Both the position numbers and the translations under genes were made by a program. The notes below the pieces were generated by a model, which was given only the letters and a program-made list of their open reading frames with translations, was not told where the DNA came from and did not search any database. This document shows positions 32,920 through 41,545 of a stretch of 50,571 nt of DNA, piece by piece. Numbering within the stretch: position 1 is the first letter of the stretch; the number at the start of each line of letters is the position of its first letter. Source of the stretch: Palleronia salina (GTDB lineage Bacteria > Pseudomonadota > Alphaproteobacteria > Rhodobacterales > Rhodobacteraceae); the NCBI RefSeq assembly GCF_900141995.1, contig NZ_FQZA01000018.1, positions 1-50,571 on the forward strand. The letters are read 5' to 3'.

Positions 32920-34488
32920 TTACTCGGCCGGCCTGATCTCGTAGGCGCGGGTTTCCTGGTCGACGCGCGGGGCGAAGTCCAGCGTGTCGGCATCCGCGGC
33001 CCAGACCGTCTGAAGGATCACGGTCGGGATCAACGCGCGGTCCTCCATGGCGATCTCCGACGCCTGCTCATAAAGCGCCCGGCGCTCTTCGGCTTCGAGC
33101 GTCTGGGTGCCCTGCTGGAAGACCTCGTCGAACTCGGGGTTCGAATAGCCGGTCCGGTTGAAGTTGCCGAAGCCCAGTTCGTCGTCCTTCGAGTGGATCA
33201 TCGCGCCGTAGGTGTAGGCGGCCTCGCCCGTCAGGGTGCCCCAGGCGGACATCGCCATGGTGTATTCCTCGCGCGCGGCGGCGGGGAAGAACACGGTGCC
33301 GTTCAGGGCCTGCGCATTGACCGTCAGGCCCAGCCGCGACCACATCTGGGCCAGCGCCTCGCAGACCACGGCGTCACCCGGCACGCGGTTGTTGGTGCAG
33401 GTGAAATCCACCTCGAACCCGTCCGGATAGCCCGCCTCGGCCAGAAGGGCCTTGGCCTGCTCGATGTCGTAAGGGCGCGCACCGATGTCGTCGGAATAGC
33501 CGAAGAAGCCCTCGGGCATCAGCTGCGTGGCGGGGGTGCCGAGACCTTCGAGCACCACGTCGACAAGCACGTCGCGGTTGATGGCCAGGTCCAGCGCCTG
33601 GCGCACGCGCTTGTCCTGCAGCGGGTTGCCGTCGACCTCTTCGCCGTTGACGGTGATCGGCTGCGGCTCCTCGTCCTTCACGTTGGGCTGGACGTTCAGG
33701 ATGTAGACCGAGTCCGACACGAAGGTCTCGATGTCGCCGTCGTTCTGCATGGCCAGGTAGTCGCTGGCCGGGACGTAGTTGATCAGGTCCACCTCGCCCG
33801 AGCGCAGCGCGGCCACGCGGGCGGCGTCGTCCGGGATTTCCTTGCGCACCACACGCTCCCACGCGGGCGTCTCGCCCCAGTAGTCGTCGTAGCGCTCGAG
33901 CACGAGGTCGCCCTTGGGCTCCCAGCTGACGAAGGTGAAGGGGCCGGTGCCGATGGCGGCCTCGCCCGAGTTGAACTCCTCGTTGCCCTGCTCCATGCCC
34001 GTCTCGGACGGCACGACGAAGAGGCGCGTGAAGTCGTTGGGCAGCGCGGGGGCGATGCCCTTGGTGTTCACGCGAAGCGTCAGGTCATCGACCACTTCGA
34101 CGCTGTCCACGTACTTGGTATAAAGGGTCATCGACATCGGGCCGGTGACTTCGGGGATCCGCTCGATCGAGAATTTCACGTCCTCGGCGGTGAAGGGCGA
34201 GCCGTCGTGGAAGGTGACACCCTCGCGCAGCTTGAATTCCCAGGTGGTGTCGTCGATCGGCTCCCAGCTGACCGCAAGGCCCGGCTTCAGCTGAAGGGTG
34301 TCGTCCACGTCCACCAGCGTATCGAACACGTGGCGCAGGGCCTCGGCCTGGCTGCCCAGGGTCGACCAGTGCGGGTCGATGGAGTCCGGACCGGCGCGCA
34401 GACCGATGGTCAGCTCCTGCGCGGCCAGGGGCGCGGCGGCCAGCAAGGCCGCGGCGGCGACAGCGGATTTGAGAAGGTGTTTGGTCAT
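32920..34488 (-). CDS. Periplasmic peptide-binding protein (SBP_bac_5 family)
   Basis: 522 aa. Signal peptide of about 23 residues ending AAPLAAQ, no lipobox Cys, so soluble in the periplasm. The family 5 fold is clear: PGLAVSWEPIDDTTWEFKLR, GVTFHDGSPFTAEDVKFSIER, YDDYWGETPAWERVV, DKRVRQALDLAINRD. Binds the imported peptide or related ligand; a glycosidic or opine ligand is also possible in this family. Start ATG 34488; a longer open frame adds nine residues without a good ribosome site. First gene of the importer operon, divergent from the GntR gene. Confidence 0.9.
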   Translation of the reverse strand: MTKHLLKSAVAAAALLAAAPLAAQELTIGLRAGPDSIDPHWSTLGSQAEALRHVFDTLVDVDDTLQLKPGLAVSWEPIDDTTWEFKLREGVTFHDGSPFTAEDVKFSIERIPEVTGPMSMTLYTKYVDSVEVVDDLTLRVNTKGIAPALPNDFTRLFVVPSETGMEQGNEEFNSGEAAIGTGPFTFVSWEPKGDLVLERYDDYWGETPAWERVVRKEIPDDAARVAALRSGEVDLINYVPASDYLAMQNDGDIETFVSDSVYILNVQPNVKDEEPQPITVNGEEVDGNPLQDKRVRQALDLAINRDVLVDVVLEGLGTPATQLMPEGFFGYSDDIGARPYDIEQAKALLAEAGYPDGFEVDFTCTNNRVPGDAVVCEALAQMWSRLGLTVNAQALNGTVFFPAAAREEYTMAMSAWGTLTGEAAYTYGAMIHSKDDELGFGNFNRTGYSNPEFDEVFQQGTQTLEAEERRALYEQASEIAMEDRALIPTVILQTVWAADADTLDFAPRVDQETRAYEIRPAE

Positions 34489-34524
34489 GGCGACTCCCGG
34501 TCGGACTGTTATCATTGCCTGTCA

Positions 34525-34553
34525 CGTTAAGGAGCGATTTTGCGAACGGTCAA
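34525..34553 (-). promoter_or_regulatory. Candidate promoter of the peptide-importer operon
   Basis: On the minus strand, TTGACC (34553-34548), a 17-bp spacer and TTAACG (34530-34525), followed 37 bp later by the binding-protein ATG. The -35 is good and the -10 weak. Confidence 0.45.
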
Positions 34554-34568
34554 GAGATTTTTGTAACA

Positions 34569-34654
34569 GTGAAAACGGTGGACGGATGCATTCCGCCTCG
34601 ATATAGGATAAATGACCGGTATCGTTTCACTTGGGTATAACGGATGCGTGAAAA
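34569..34654 (+). promoter_or_regulatory. GntR gene promoter with repeated GTGAAA half-sites
   Basis: TGGACG (34579-34584), 17-bp spacer and TATAGG (34602-34607) make a plausible rightward promoter. Three GTGAAA-type half-sites surround it: GTGAAAAC at 34569-34576, GTTTCAC (inverted) at 34624-34630 and GTGAAAA at 34648-34654, the last inside the start of the GntR gene. They are candidates for GntR operator halves controlling both divergent operons. Confidence 0.4.
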
Positions 34655-35639
34655 GCAGGCAGAGTTTGATCCGGCCGTGGAGCGAATCGTCGCCGCGATC
34701 GACCCGAAATCGTCGGTCTCGGTCTCGACCCAGCTGCGCGGTGCGCTGGAATTCGGCATCGCCTCGGGCGAACTGCCGACGGGCCAGAAACTGCCTTCCG
34801 TCCGTATGCTGGCCAAGCGCGTCGGCATCTCTCCGGTAACCGTCTCACATGTCTATGCCTCGTTGCAATCGGCCGGTCATATCGAGGGGCGCGCCGGGTC
34901 GGGCACCTTCGTGCGCGGCGCCTCGGGCGACGACCAGCGCCGCAAGCTGGGCGCCATCGACGACATGATCGGCAACCTCCTGGCCGCCGGGCGGGAAGCG
35001 GGCCTGTCCCCGGCGGACCTGTCGCTGCGCGTGGCCATGGCACAGCCCGCCGTTTCGCGCGGCATCCGCATCCTGATGGTGGGCAACTTCCACGATGCCA
35101 CCGAAAGTTACGCCAACGACCTGCGCCCGCACCTGTCCAGCACCGACACCATCGACGTGGTGACGCTGGAACAGTTCGACACCGCCGGCGGCCACGACCT
35201 GATCATAGGGCCGCGCACCCTGCTGCCGCAGATCCGCGAGCGGGCGCCGGATGTCGACGCGGTGGCGGTGACGCTGATCCCGAACGAGGCGACGCGCGTC
35301 GCCCTGGCCGGCCTGACCCCCGACGCCAAGGTGGTCGGCTATTCCTATTTCCCGGGCTTCGTCACCATCATGAAGACCGGCATCCAGCGCTTCGCGCCGC
35401 ATGTCTCGAACCTGTCCATGGTGGTGCGCGGCGACGCCGACGAGGCGCAGCGCATCGCCGAGGCCGAGGTCGTGATCTACGCCTCGGGCGCCGGTTACCT
35501 GAACCGCGATCTGGCCGATGGCCAGGCGGCGTTCGAATATCGCCATACCCCCGACGTGCAGTCCATCCGCAGCGACCTGCTGCCCGCGATCGAGGCCTGC
35601 CGCCGCAAACCCAAACCCGCGAGGGATGCCGCCGAATGA
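34644..35639 (+). CDS. GntR-family transcriptional regulator with uncommon C-terminal domain
   Basis: 331 aa. A winged HTH of the GntR type spans about residues 28-92 (ALEFGIASGELPTGQKLPSV, then GISPVTVSHVYASLQSAGHI and GSGTFV). The remaining 230 residues do not look like the usual FadR, UTRA or aminotransferase domains; segments such as RILMVGNFHDATESYANDL and KVVGYSYFPGFVTIMKTGI suggest an alpha/beta ligand- or phospho-sensing fold like a periplasmic-binding domain. Encoded as the first gene of an operon with hydrolases and dehydrogenases (ATGA overlap with the creatininase-like gene) and divergent from the peptide importer, so it probably controls both. Confidence 0.8.
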   Translation: MREKQAEFDPAVERIVAAIDPKSSVSVSTQLRGALEFGIASGELPTGQKLPSVRMLAKRVGISPVTVSHVYASLQSAGHIEGRAGSGTFVRGASGDDQRRKLGAIDDMIGNLLAAGREAGLSPADLSLRVAMAQPAVSRGIRILMVGNFHDATESYANDLRPHLSSTDTIDVVTLEQFDTAGGHDLIIGPRTLLPQIRERAPDVDAVAVTLIPNEATRVALAGLTPDAKVVGYSYFPGFVTIMKTGIQRFAPHVSNLSMVVRGDADEAQRIAEAEVVIYASGAGYLNRDLADGQAAFEYRHTPDVQSIRSDLLPAIEACRRKPKPARDAAE

Positions 35640-36337
35640 AGATCAGCGAAAGCAACTGGTTCGAGGTCGAGGAATATCTCAAGACCGATGACCGGGCCGT
35701 TCTGGCCCTCGGCTCGACCGAGCAGCACGCCTACCTGAGCCTGTCGGTGGATTCGATCCTGTCCGAACGCGTGGCCGCCGACGCCGCCGCACCGCTGGGC
35801 GTGCCGGTCTTCCCGGCAGTGGCCTACGGCCTCACGCCTTACTTCATGGGCTTCCCCGGCAGCGTCAGCCTGAAGCTCGCCACCTATGCCGCGCTGGTGC
35901 GCGACATCCTCGACAGTCTCTACGCGACCGGGTTCCGCCGCATCCTGATCGTCAACGGCCACGGCGGGAACAGCCCGGTTCAGCCCGTCTGCGCCGAATG
36001 GATGGAGGCGCACGAGGGCGCACGCTGCCGGTTCCACGACTGGTGGAAGGCACCGAAGACCTGGGCCACGGTGCAGGAGATCGACCCGGTCGCCAGCCAC
36101 GCCAGCTGGATGGAGAACTTTCCCTGGACCCGCCTGCCCGGCCGCACCCTGCCCGACGCGCAGAAACCGTTCGTGCCCTTCGAAAAGCTGCGCGACCGCA
36201 ACGCGGCGGGGGTGCGCGAGTTGATCGGCGACGGCAATTACGGCGGCGTCTACCAGAAGCCCGACGCCGACACCGACCGGCTGTGGGCCGTGGCGGTCGA
36301 GGAAACCCGCGCGCTGCTGGACGGCGACTGGGCATGA
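35636..36337 (+). CDS. Creatininase-family amidohydrolase, variant metal motif
   Basis: 233 aa, usual length. The metal-binding beginning is LALGSTEQHAYLSLSVDSIL, with E29, H31 and D39, and the second signature is VNGHGGN (residues 105-111). In most family members the first motif is E-Q-H-G-x-H-L-P-x-x-x-D; here the second His and the Leu-Pro are missing and the loop is one residue shorter. Family members hydrolyse cyclic amides such as creatinine, or peptide-like bonds (MftE), using Zn or Mn. Coupled at both ends by 4-bp overlaps to the GntR and PanE-like genes. Confidence 0.82.
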   Translation: MKISESNWFEVEEYLKTDDRAVLALGSTEQHAYLSLSVDSILSERVAADAAAPLGVPVFPAVAYGLTPYFMGFPGSVSLKLATYAALVRDILDSLYATGFRRILIVNGHGGNSPVQPVCAEWMEAHEGARCRFHDWWKAPKTWATVQEIDPVASHASWMENFPWTRLPGRTLPDAQKPFVPFEKLRDRNAAGVRELIGDGNYGGVYQKPDADTDRLWAVAVEETRALLDGDWA

Positions 36338-37347
36338 GCGACACGATCCTGATCTGGGGCGCGGGTGCCATCGGCGGCGTCATCGGCGCGGTTCTGGCGC
36401 GCGAAGGCCACGCGGTCCACATGGTCGACATCGTGGAGGACCACGTGGCCGCCATGCGCGACGGCCTGCGGATCGAGGGGCCGGTGGAAGACTTCGTGCA
36501 GCCGCTCATGGCCTCCACCCCCGAAACGCTTACGGGTCAGTTCGACCGCATCATCCTTGCGGTCAAAGCCCACCACACCGAGGCGGCGCTGGACATGGCC
36601 TTGCCGCACCTGGCCCCCGGTGGATATGTCGTCTCGGCGCAGAACGGCCTGAACGAGCGGACAATCGCCGCTCGCATCGGGTCCGAGCGGGTGCTGGGCT
36701 GCTTCGTGAATTTCGGCGCCGACTGGCTGGAACCGGGCCGGATCCTTTACGGCAACCGCGCCGCCATTGCCGTGGGCGAGCTCGACGGGCAGATCACCCC
36801 CCGTGCGCGAGAGATTCATGCCCTGTTGTCGCTGGTCGAACCGGACGCGGTGTTGACGGAAAATATCTGGGGATATCTCTGGGGAAAGCTTGGATATGGC
36901 GCGCTTCTTTTCGCCACCGCGCTGACCCCGCTGTCCATGTCCGACGCGCTGGACCGGCCCGACCACCGCCCGGTCTACGAGGCGCTGGGCCACGAGGTGA
37001 TGCGCCTGGCCGCCGCCGAAGGCATCAGCCCGTTGGGCTTCAACGGCTTCGACCCCGAGGCCTTCCGTCGCGCCGACCGCGCCGGCATGGCGAAATCGCT
37101 GGACCGCATGGTCGCGCACAACCGCAAGACGGCGAAAACGCATTCCGGCATCTGGCGCGACCTTGCCGTGCGCAAGCGCAAGACCGAGGTCGACGCGCAG
37201 ATGGCGATCATGCTGGACATCGCCCGACCCCACGGGCTGGAGATGCCGGTGCTCGCACGCATGGTCGAGCTGATCCGCGACATCGAGACCGGCCGTCGCG
37301 CGCAATCGCCCGACCTTCTGGACGAACTGTCGCCCCTATGCGCGTAG
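36334..37347 (+). CDS. Ketopantoate-reductase-like (PanE/ApbA family) NADPH dehydrogenase
   Basis: 337 aa. N-terminal Rossmann motif ILIWGAGAIGGVIGAVLA, ILAVKAHHTEAALDM for the NADPH site and the family segment SAQNGLNERTIAARIG with the conserved Asn. Helical C-terminal domain has LGYGALLFATALT and HNRKTAKTHSGIWRDLAVRKR with a K/S pair typical of PanE. In a catabolic operon it is more likely to act on a 2-oxo/2-hydroxy acid from degradation than in pantothenate synthesis. Overlaps neighbours by 4 bp and 10 bp. Confidence 0.82.
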   Translation: MSDTILIWGAGAIGGVIGAVLAREGHAVHMVDIVEDHVAAMRDGLRIEGPVEDFVQPLMASTPETLTGQFDRIILAVKAHHTEAALDMALPHLAPGGYVVSAQNGLNERTIAARIGSERVLGCFVNFGADWLEPGRILYGNRAAIAVGELDGQITPRAREIHALLSLVEPDAVLTENIWGYLWGKLGYGALLFATALTPLSMSDALDRPDHRPVYEALGHEVMRLAAAEGISPLGFNGFDPEAFRRADRAGMAKSLDRMVAHNRKTAKTHSGIWRDLAVRKRKTEVDAQMAIMLDIARPHGLEMPVLARMVELIRDIETGRRAQSPDLLDELSPLCA

Positions 37348-38084
37348 ATCTCGACGGGCAGGTCTTCGCCGTGACGGGCGCGGCGCAGGGCATCGGCCGC
37401 GCGATCTGCGACGGGCTGCGCGACGCCGGCGCCATCGTCGCGGCGATCGACATCGACGAGGCCGGCCTGAACGATCTCGACGTCGCCAGCCGCCATGCCG
37501 CCGACCTGGGCGACCGCGCGGGCGCTGCCGGTGCAATCGCCGCGGTGCAGGACGCCCACGGCCGGATCGACGGTCTGGTCTGCGCGGCGGGTGGCGTGCG
37601 CGGACAGGTGGGCCGCCCCATCGACGACATCCGGCCCGACGACTGGCACGCCGTCTTCGCGGCCAACGTGGACGCCGCCATGTGGTGTGCCCAGGCCGCC
37701 GCGCCGGACATGAAGGCCCGCGGTGCGGGACGCATCGTCACCATTTCGTCGGGCGCGGGGCTGCGCCCCAGCCTGACCGGCATACAGGCCTATGCCGCCG
37801 CCAAGCATGCGCTGGTGGGCCTGACCAAGCAGCTCGCGCTGGAACTCGGGCCGGCCGGCATCACCGTGAACTCGGTCGCGCCGGGCTTCGTCATCTCGAA
37901 CCCCGCCACCGCGCGGCAATGGGAAGCTTTCGGACCCGACCGCCAGAAGCAGGTGATCGAGGGCACGCACATGCGGCGGCTGGGCACGCCCGAGGACATC
38001 GCCCACGCCACCGTCTTCCTGTGCTCGGACCAGGCGGGCTGGATCACCGGGCAGATCCTGTCGGTGGACGGGGGCCGCGCATGA
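37338..38084 (+). CDS. Short-chain dehydrogenase/reductase (classical SDR)
   Basis: 248 aa. TG-x3-GIG cofactor motif (TGAAQGIG, residues 14-21), CAAGG, catalytic Ser in TISSGAG, and the YAAAK active-site pair. C-terminal ends with GQILSVDGGRA, the normal SDR ending. It would oxidise or reduce a hydroxy/keto group with NAD(P). Overlaps the PanE-like gene by 10 bp and the deacetylase gene by 4 bp, so it acts in the same pathway. Confidence 0.88.
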   Translation: MRVDLDGQVFAVTGAAQGIGRAICDGLRDAGAIVAAIDIDEAGLNDLDVASRHAADLGDRAGAAGAIAAVQDAHGRIDGLVCAAGGVRGQVGRPIDDIRPDDWHAVFAANVDAAMWCAQAAAPDMKARGAGRIVTISSGAGLRPSLTGIQAYAAAKHALVGLTKQLALELGPAGITVNSVAPGFVISNPATARQWEAFGPDRQKQVIEGTHMRRLGTPEDIAHATVFLCSDQAGWITGQILSVDGGRA

Positions 38085-38986
38085 GCCGGGAGCCATGGCA
38101 GTGGGACGAGCCCGAGTGGCGCGGCCGCGTCGAGGCCGTCCGAGCGGGCCGCACGCTGAAGCCGCGAACCTGGCCCGGCGGCGCGCGCTGCGCGGTGGCG
38201 CTGAGCTTCGACAGCGATCACGAGACGAACGAGCTGCGCGACGGCGGGCGCTCCATCGCCCGGCTCAGCTGGGGCGAATACGGGTCGCGCGCGGGCCTGC
38301 CGCGGATCAAGCGGGTGCTGGAGCGCTTCGGCGCGCGGGCGAGCTTCTTCGTGCCCGCCGTCTCGGCGCTCTTGCACCCGGACGAACAACGCGCGCTGGT
38401 CGACGAGGGGCACGAGATCGGGCTGCACGGCTGGATCCACGAACGCAACACCGAGCTGCCGCCCGAGGCCGAGCGCGAGCTGATGCTGCGCGCCGCCGAC
38501 GCGTTGCAGGACGTGACGGGCAGCCGGCCCGTGGGGATGCGCACGCCGTCCTGGGACTATTCCGACCACACGCTGGCCATCGCCCGCGAGATGGGGCTGG
38601 GCTATGACAGCTCGCTTTTCTCCGACGATGACCCCTACGAGATCGTGGCCGATGGTGTGCCCACCGGCATCGTCGAGCTGCCGGTGGAGTGGATCCGCGA
38701 CGATGCCGCCTATTTCCTGATGAACCGTTTCGGCGCGCAGCGGCCCTATACCCCGCCCGCCGACGTGCTGGACATCTTTCGCCGCGAATTCGACGGCGCC
38801 CACGAGGATGGCGGGCTGTTCCTGCTGACCATGCATCCGCATGTGATCGGATACCGCTCGCGCATCTTCATCCTCGAGGAATTGCTGGACCACATCACCG
38901 CCAAGGGCGATGTGTGGATCGCAACCCATGCCGAGATCGCGGCCTATTGCGCCGTCGAGGCCCGATTGGAGACACCAAATGCCTGA
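38081..38986 (+). CDS. NodB-fold polysaccharide deacetylase / PuuE-type cyclic imidase
   Basis: 301 aa. NodB homology motifs: motif 1 SFDSDHE with D44 and D46, motif 2 H116-x3-H120 in GLHGWIHERN, and GMRTPSWDYSDHTL. No signal peptide, so cytoplasmic. The DSDHE version of motif 1 and the cytoplasmic location resemble the HpPgdA/PuuE branch (allantoinase-like or cyclic imide hydrolases) rather than secreted chitin deacetylases. Together with the creatininase- and isoaspartyl-peptidase-like genes this points to hydrolysis of cyclic amides or imides. Overlaps SDR by 4 bp and the peptidase by 8 bp. Confidence 0.82.
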   Translation: MSREPWQWDEPEWRGRVEAVRAGRTLKPRTWPGGARCAVALSFDSDHETNELRDGGRSIARLSWGEYGSRAGLPRIKRVLERFGARASFFVPAVSALLHPDEQRALVDEGHEIGLHGWIHERNTELPPEAERELMLRAADALQDVTGSRPVGMRTPSWDYSDHTLAIAREMGLGYDSSLFSDDDPYEIVADGVPTGIVELPVEWIRDDAAYFLMNRFGAQRPYTPPADVLDIFRREFDGAHEDGGLFLLTMHPHVIGYRSRIFILEELLDHITAKGDVWIATHAEIAAYCAVEARLETPNA

Positions 38987-39914
38987 TACCCCCTACGCCC
39001 TTGCCATCCACGGCGGCGCGGGAACGATCCTGAAATCCAAGATGACGCCCGAGGCCGAGGCGAACTACCACGCCGGGCTGGCCCGCGCCGTCGCGGCGGG
39101 CGAGGATATCCTGCGCGCGGGCGGCAGTGCCATGGACGCCGTCTGCGCGGCGGTCTGCGCGCTTGAGGACGAGCCGCTGTTCAACGCCGGCCGCGGCGCG
39201 GTCTACACCACCGAAGGCCAGCAGGAAATGGACGCCTGCGTCATGGACGGGCGCGACCGGTCGGCCGGCGCGGTCGCGGGCGTCTTCGGGCCGAAGAACC
39301 CGATCCGCCTCGCCCGCGCAGTCATGGAGCAGACGCCCCATGTGTGCCTGATCGGCCCGAACGCGCTGGCCCTGGCCGAGCGCGCGGGCCTGCCCATGGG
39401 CGACCGGGACTACTTCTTCTCGCAATCCCGCTGGGACGCGCTGCAAAAGACCTTGGCCATGCGCGAACAGGGTGTCGAGGACGACGACCCCGCCCGCAAG
39501 CACGGCACGGTGGGGGCCGTGGCCTGCGACCGGCAGGGCAACGTGGCCGCCGCGACCTCGACCGGCGGGATGACCGCCAAGCTGCCGGGCCGCGTCGGCG
39601 ACACGCCCATTCCCGGTGCGGGCACCTTCGCCGACAACGCCACCTGCGCCGTGTCGGGCACCGGCCATGGCGAGATCTTCATCCGCTACACTGCCGGCGC
39701 CGAGATCGCGGCGCGGATGCGCCACGCGGGCCAGTCGCTGATCGACGCGGCCACCCACGTGGTGATGGAGGACCTGGCGCCCAATGACGGCTCGGGCGGG
39801 GTGATCGCGGTGGATGCGCGGGGGAACCTGGCGTTGCCGTTCAACTGCGAGGGCATGTATCGCGGCTACGTGCGCGAGGGCAGCGACCCGGTCACGGCGA
39901 TCTACGGCGACTGA
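38979..39914 (+). CDS. Isoaspartyl peptidase / plant-type L-asparaginase (Ntn hydrolase)
   Basis: 311 aa. LAIHGGAGTI at the N-terminus, the HNAGRG-type FNAGRGAVYT, and the autocleavage site KHGTVGAVACD with the predicted nucleophile T177 define the family; STGGM and GTGHGE complete the active site. The precursor cleaves itself before T177 to give an alpha2beta2 enzyme that hydrolyses isoaspartyl dipeptides or asparagine. Last gene of the GntR operon, followed by a terminator. Confidence 0.9.
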   Translation: MPDTPYALAIHGGAGTILKSKMTPEAEANYHAGLARAVAAGEDILRAGGSAMDAVCAAVCALEDEPLFNAGRGAVYTTEGQQEMDACVMDGRDRSAGAVAGVFGPKNPIRLARAVMEQTPHVCLIGPNALALAERAGLPMGDRDYFFSQSRWDALQKTLAMREQGVEDDDPARKHGTVGAVACDRQGNVAAATSTGGMTAKLPGRVGDTPIPGAGTFADNATCAVSGTGHGEIFIRYTAGAEIAARMRHAGQSLIDAATHVVMEDLAPNDGSGGVIAVDARGNLALPFNCEGMYRGYVREGSDPVTAIYGD

Positions 39915-39923
39915 GAATGGCAA

Positions 39924-39960
39924 GCGCCGCGCCCTCTCCGGGACGCGGCGCCTGGATTTT
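39924..39960 (+). terminator. Rho-independent terminator of the GntR operon
   Basis: GCGCCGCG (39924-39931) pairs perfectly with CGCGGCGC (39944-39951), 12-nt loop, followed by CTGGATTTT. It begins 10 bases after the isoaspartyl peptidase stop codon. In the reverse direction there is no T-run, though the stem may still act on the gabD transcript. Confidence 0.8.
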
Positions 39961-39983
39961 CTGCGAGATTTCGGGTCTGCGGG

Positions 39984-41462
39984 TCAGACCGACGTGCAGA
40001 TGTATTTCATCTCCATGAACTCATCCATGCCGTGGCGCGAGCCTTCGCGACCAAGGCCCGATTGCTTCACGCCGCCGAAGGGCGCGACCTCGGTCGAGAT
40101 GAGACCGGTGTTCACACCGACCATGCCGTATTCCAGTGCTTCCTGAACCTTGGTCACCAGGCTCAGGTCCTTGGCGTAGAAATAGGCGGCCAGGCCGAAG
40201 ATGGTGTCGTTGGCCATGGCGATGACGTCGTCCACGTCCTCGAACTTGAACAGCGGCGCCATGGGGCCGAAGGTCTCGTCCTGGGCGAAGACCATGTCCT
40301 GGGTCGCGCCCGTGACGATGGTGGGCTTGTAGAACGTGCCGCCCAGGTCGTGGGGCTGGCCGCCGGTCAGGACGCTGCCGCCCTTGGACTTGGCATCGGC
40401 GACATGCTCTTCCACCTTCTCGACCGCGTCGCGGTTGATGAGCGGGCCGAGCTGGCTGCCCTCTTCCAGGCCGTCGCCGACCTTCATCGCCTCGACCTTT
40501 TCCTTCAGCTTGGCCGCGAAGGTGTCGTAGACGCCGGCCTGCACGTAGATGCGGTTCGCGCAGACGCAGGTCTGGCCGTTATTGCGGAACTTGGCGATCA
40601 TGGCGCCCTCGACCGCCGCGTCGATGTCGGCGTCGTCGAACACGATGAAGGGCGCGTTGCCGCCCAGCTCCATGCTGCACTTCATCACCTGGTCGGCGGC
40701 CTGGCGCAGCAGGATGCGGCCCACCTCGGTCGAGCCGGTGAAGGTCAGCTTGCGCACGATCGGGTTCTCGCAGAATTCCTTGCCGATCTCCGAGCTGCGC
40801 GAGGACGGCACGATGGACAGCACGCCCTTGGGGATGCCGGCGCGGTCCGCCAGAACGCCCAGCGCCAGCGCCGACAGGGGCGTTTCGGCGGCGGGGCGGG
40901 CGACGAATGCGCAGCCGGCGGCCAGCGCGGGGCCGACCTTGCGGGTGATCATGGCGTTGGGGAAGTTCCACGGAGTGATCGACGCCGCGACGCCGATGGG
41001 CTGCTGGATCACGGTGATCCGCTTGTCGCGCTGGTGGCCGGGAATAGTCTCGCCGTAGACGCGCTTGGCCTCTTCGCTGAACCACTCGATGAAGCTGGCG
41101 CCGTACATGATCTCGCCCTTGGCCTCGGCGTGGGGCTTGCCCTGCTCGGCGGTCAGGATGGTGCCCAGGTCGTCGGCGTGCTCGACCATCAGGTCGTACC
41201 ACTTGCGCAGGACGGCGGCGCGTTCCTTGCCGGTCCACTGGGCCCATTCCTTCTGGGCCTTGTGGGCGGCGTCGATGGCGCGGGCCACCTCGGTGCGCGA
41301 CAGGTCGGCAACCTCGGCGATGGTGTCGCCGCGCGCGGGGTTGGTGACGGTGAAGGTCTTGCCATCATCGGCGTCGGCCCATTCGCCGGCGATGTAGGCA
41401 CGGGTGACCAGAAGGTCGGGATCGTTCAGCAGTGACGCGAGGTCGGTGGTCTGATCCAGCAT
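39984..41462 (-). CDS. gabD: Succinate-semialdehyde dehydrogenase
   Basis: 492 aa, usual length. Catalytic E265 (MELGGN) and C299 (NNGQTCVC) are present, plus TPWNFPNAMITRKVGPALAA and FTGSTEVGRIL. It oxidises succinate semialdehyde to succinate with NAD(P)+. Residue 189 is Arg (VARPAAETP) where almost all aldehyde dehydrogenases have the cofactor-binding Lys of the V-x-K-P motif. ATG at 41462 has AGGAGA upstream. 83 bp downstream of gabT in the same direction, so likely one operon completing the GABA shunt. Confidence 0.93.
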   Translation of the reverse strand: MLDQTTDLASLLNDPDLLVTRAYIAGEWADADDGKTFTVTNPARGDTIAEVADLSRTEVARAIDAAHKAQKEWAQWTGKERAAVLRKWYDLMVEHADDLGTILTAEQGKPHAEAKGEIMYGASFIEWFSEEAKRVYGETIPGHQRDKRITVIQQPIGVAASITPWNFPNAMITRKVGPALAAGCAFVARPAAETPLSALALGVLADRAGIPKGVLSIVPSSRSSEIGKEFCENPIVRKLTFTGSTEVGRILLRQAADQVMKCSMELGGNAPFIVFDDADIDAAVEGAMIAKFRNNGQTCVCANRIYVQAGVYDTFAAKLKEKVEAMKVGDGLEEGSQLGPLINRDAVEKVEEHVADAKSKGGSVLTGGQPHDLGGTFYKPTIVTGATQDMVFAQDETFGPMAPLFKFEDVDDVIAMANDTIFGLAAYFYAKDLSLVTKVQEALEYGMVGVNTGLISTEVAPFGGVKQSGLGREGSRHGMDEFMEMKYICTSV

Positions 41463-41545
41463 GGGAAATCTCCTGTCGTCAAAGAAAAGCCGTGGCACAC
41501 GGGAAACGCGCGCCACGGCGGGAAAGGTTCATCGCGGGGCGGCGA

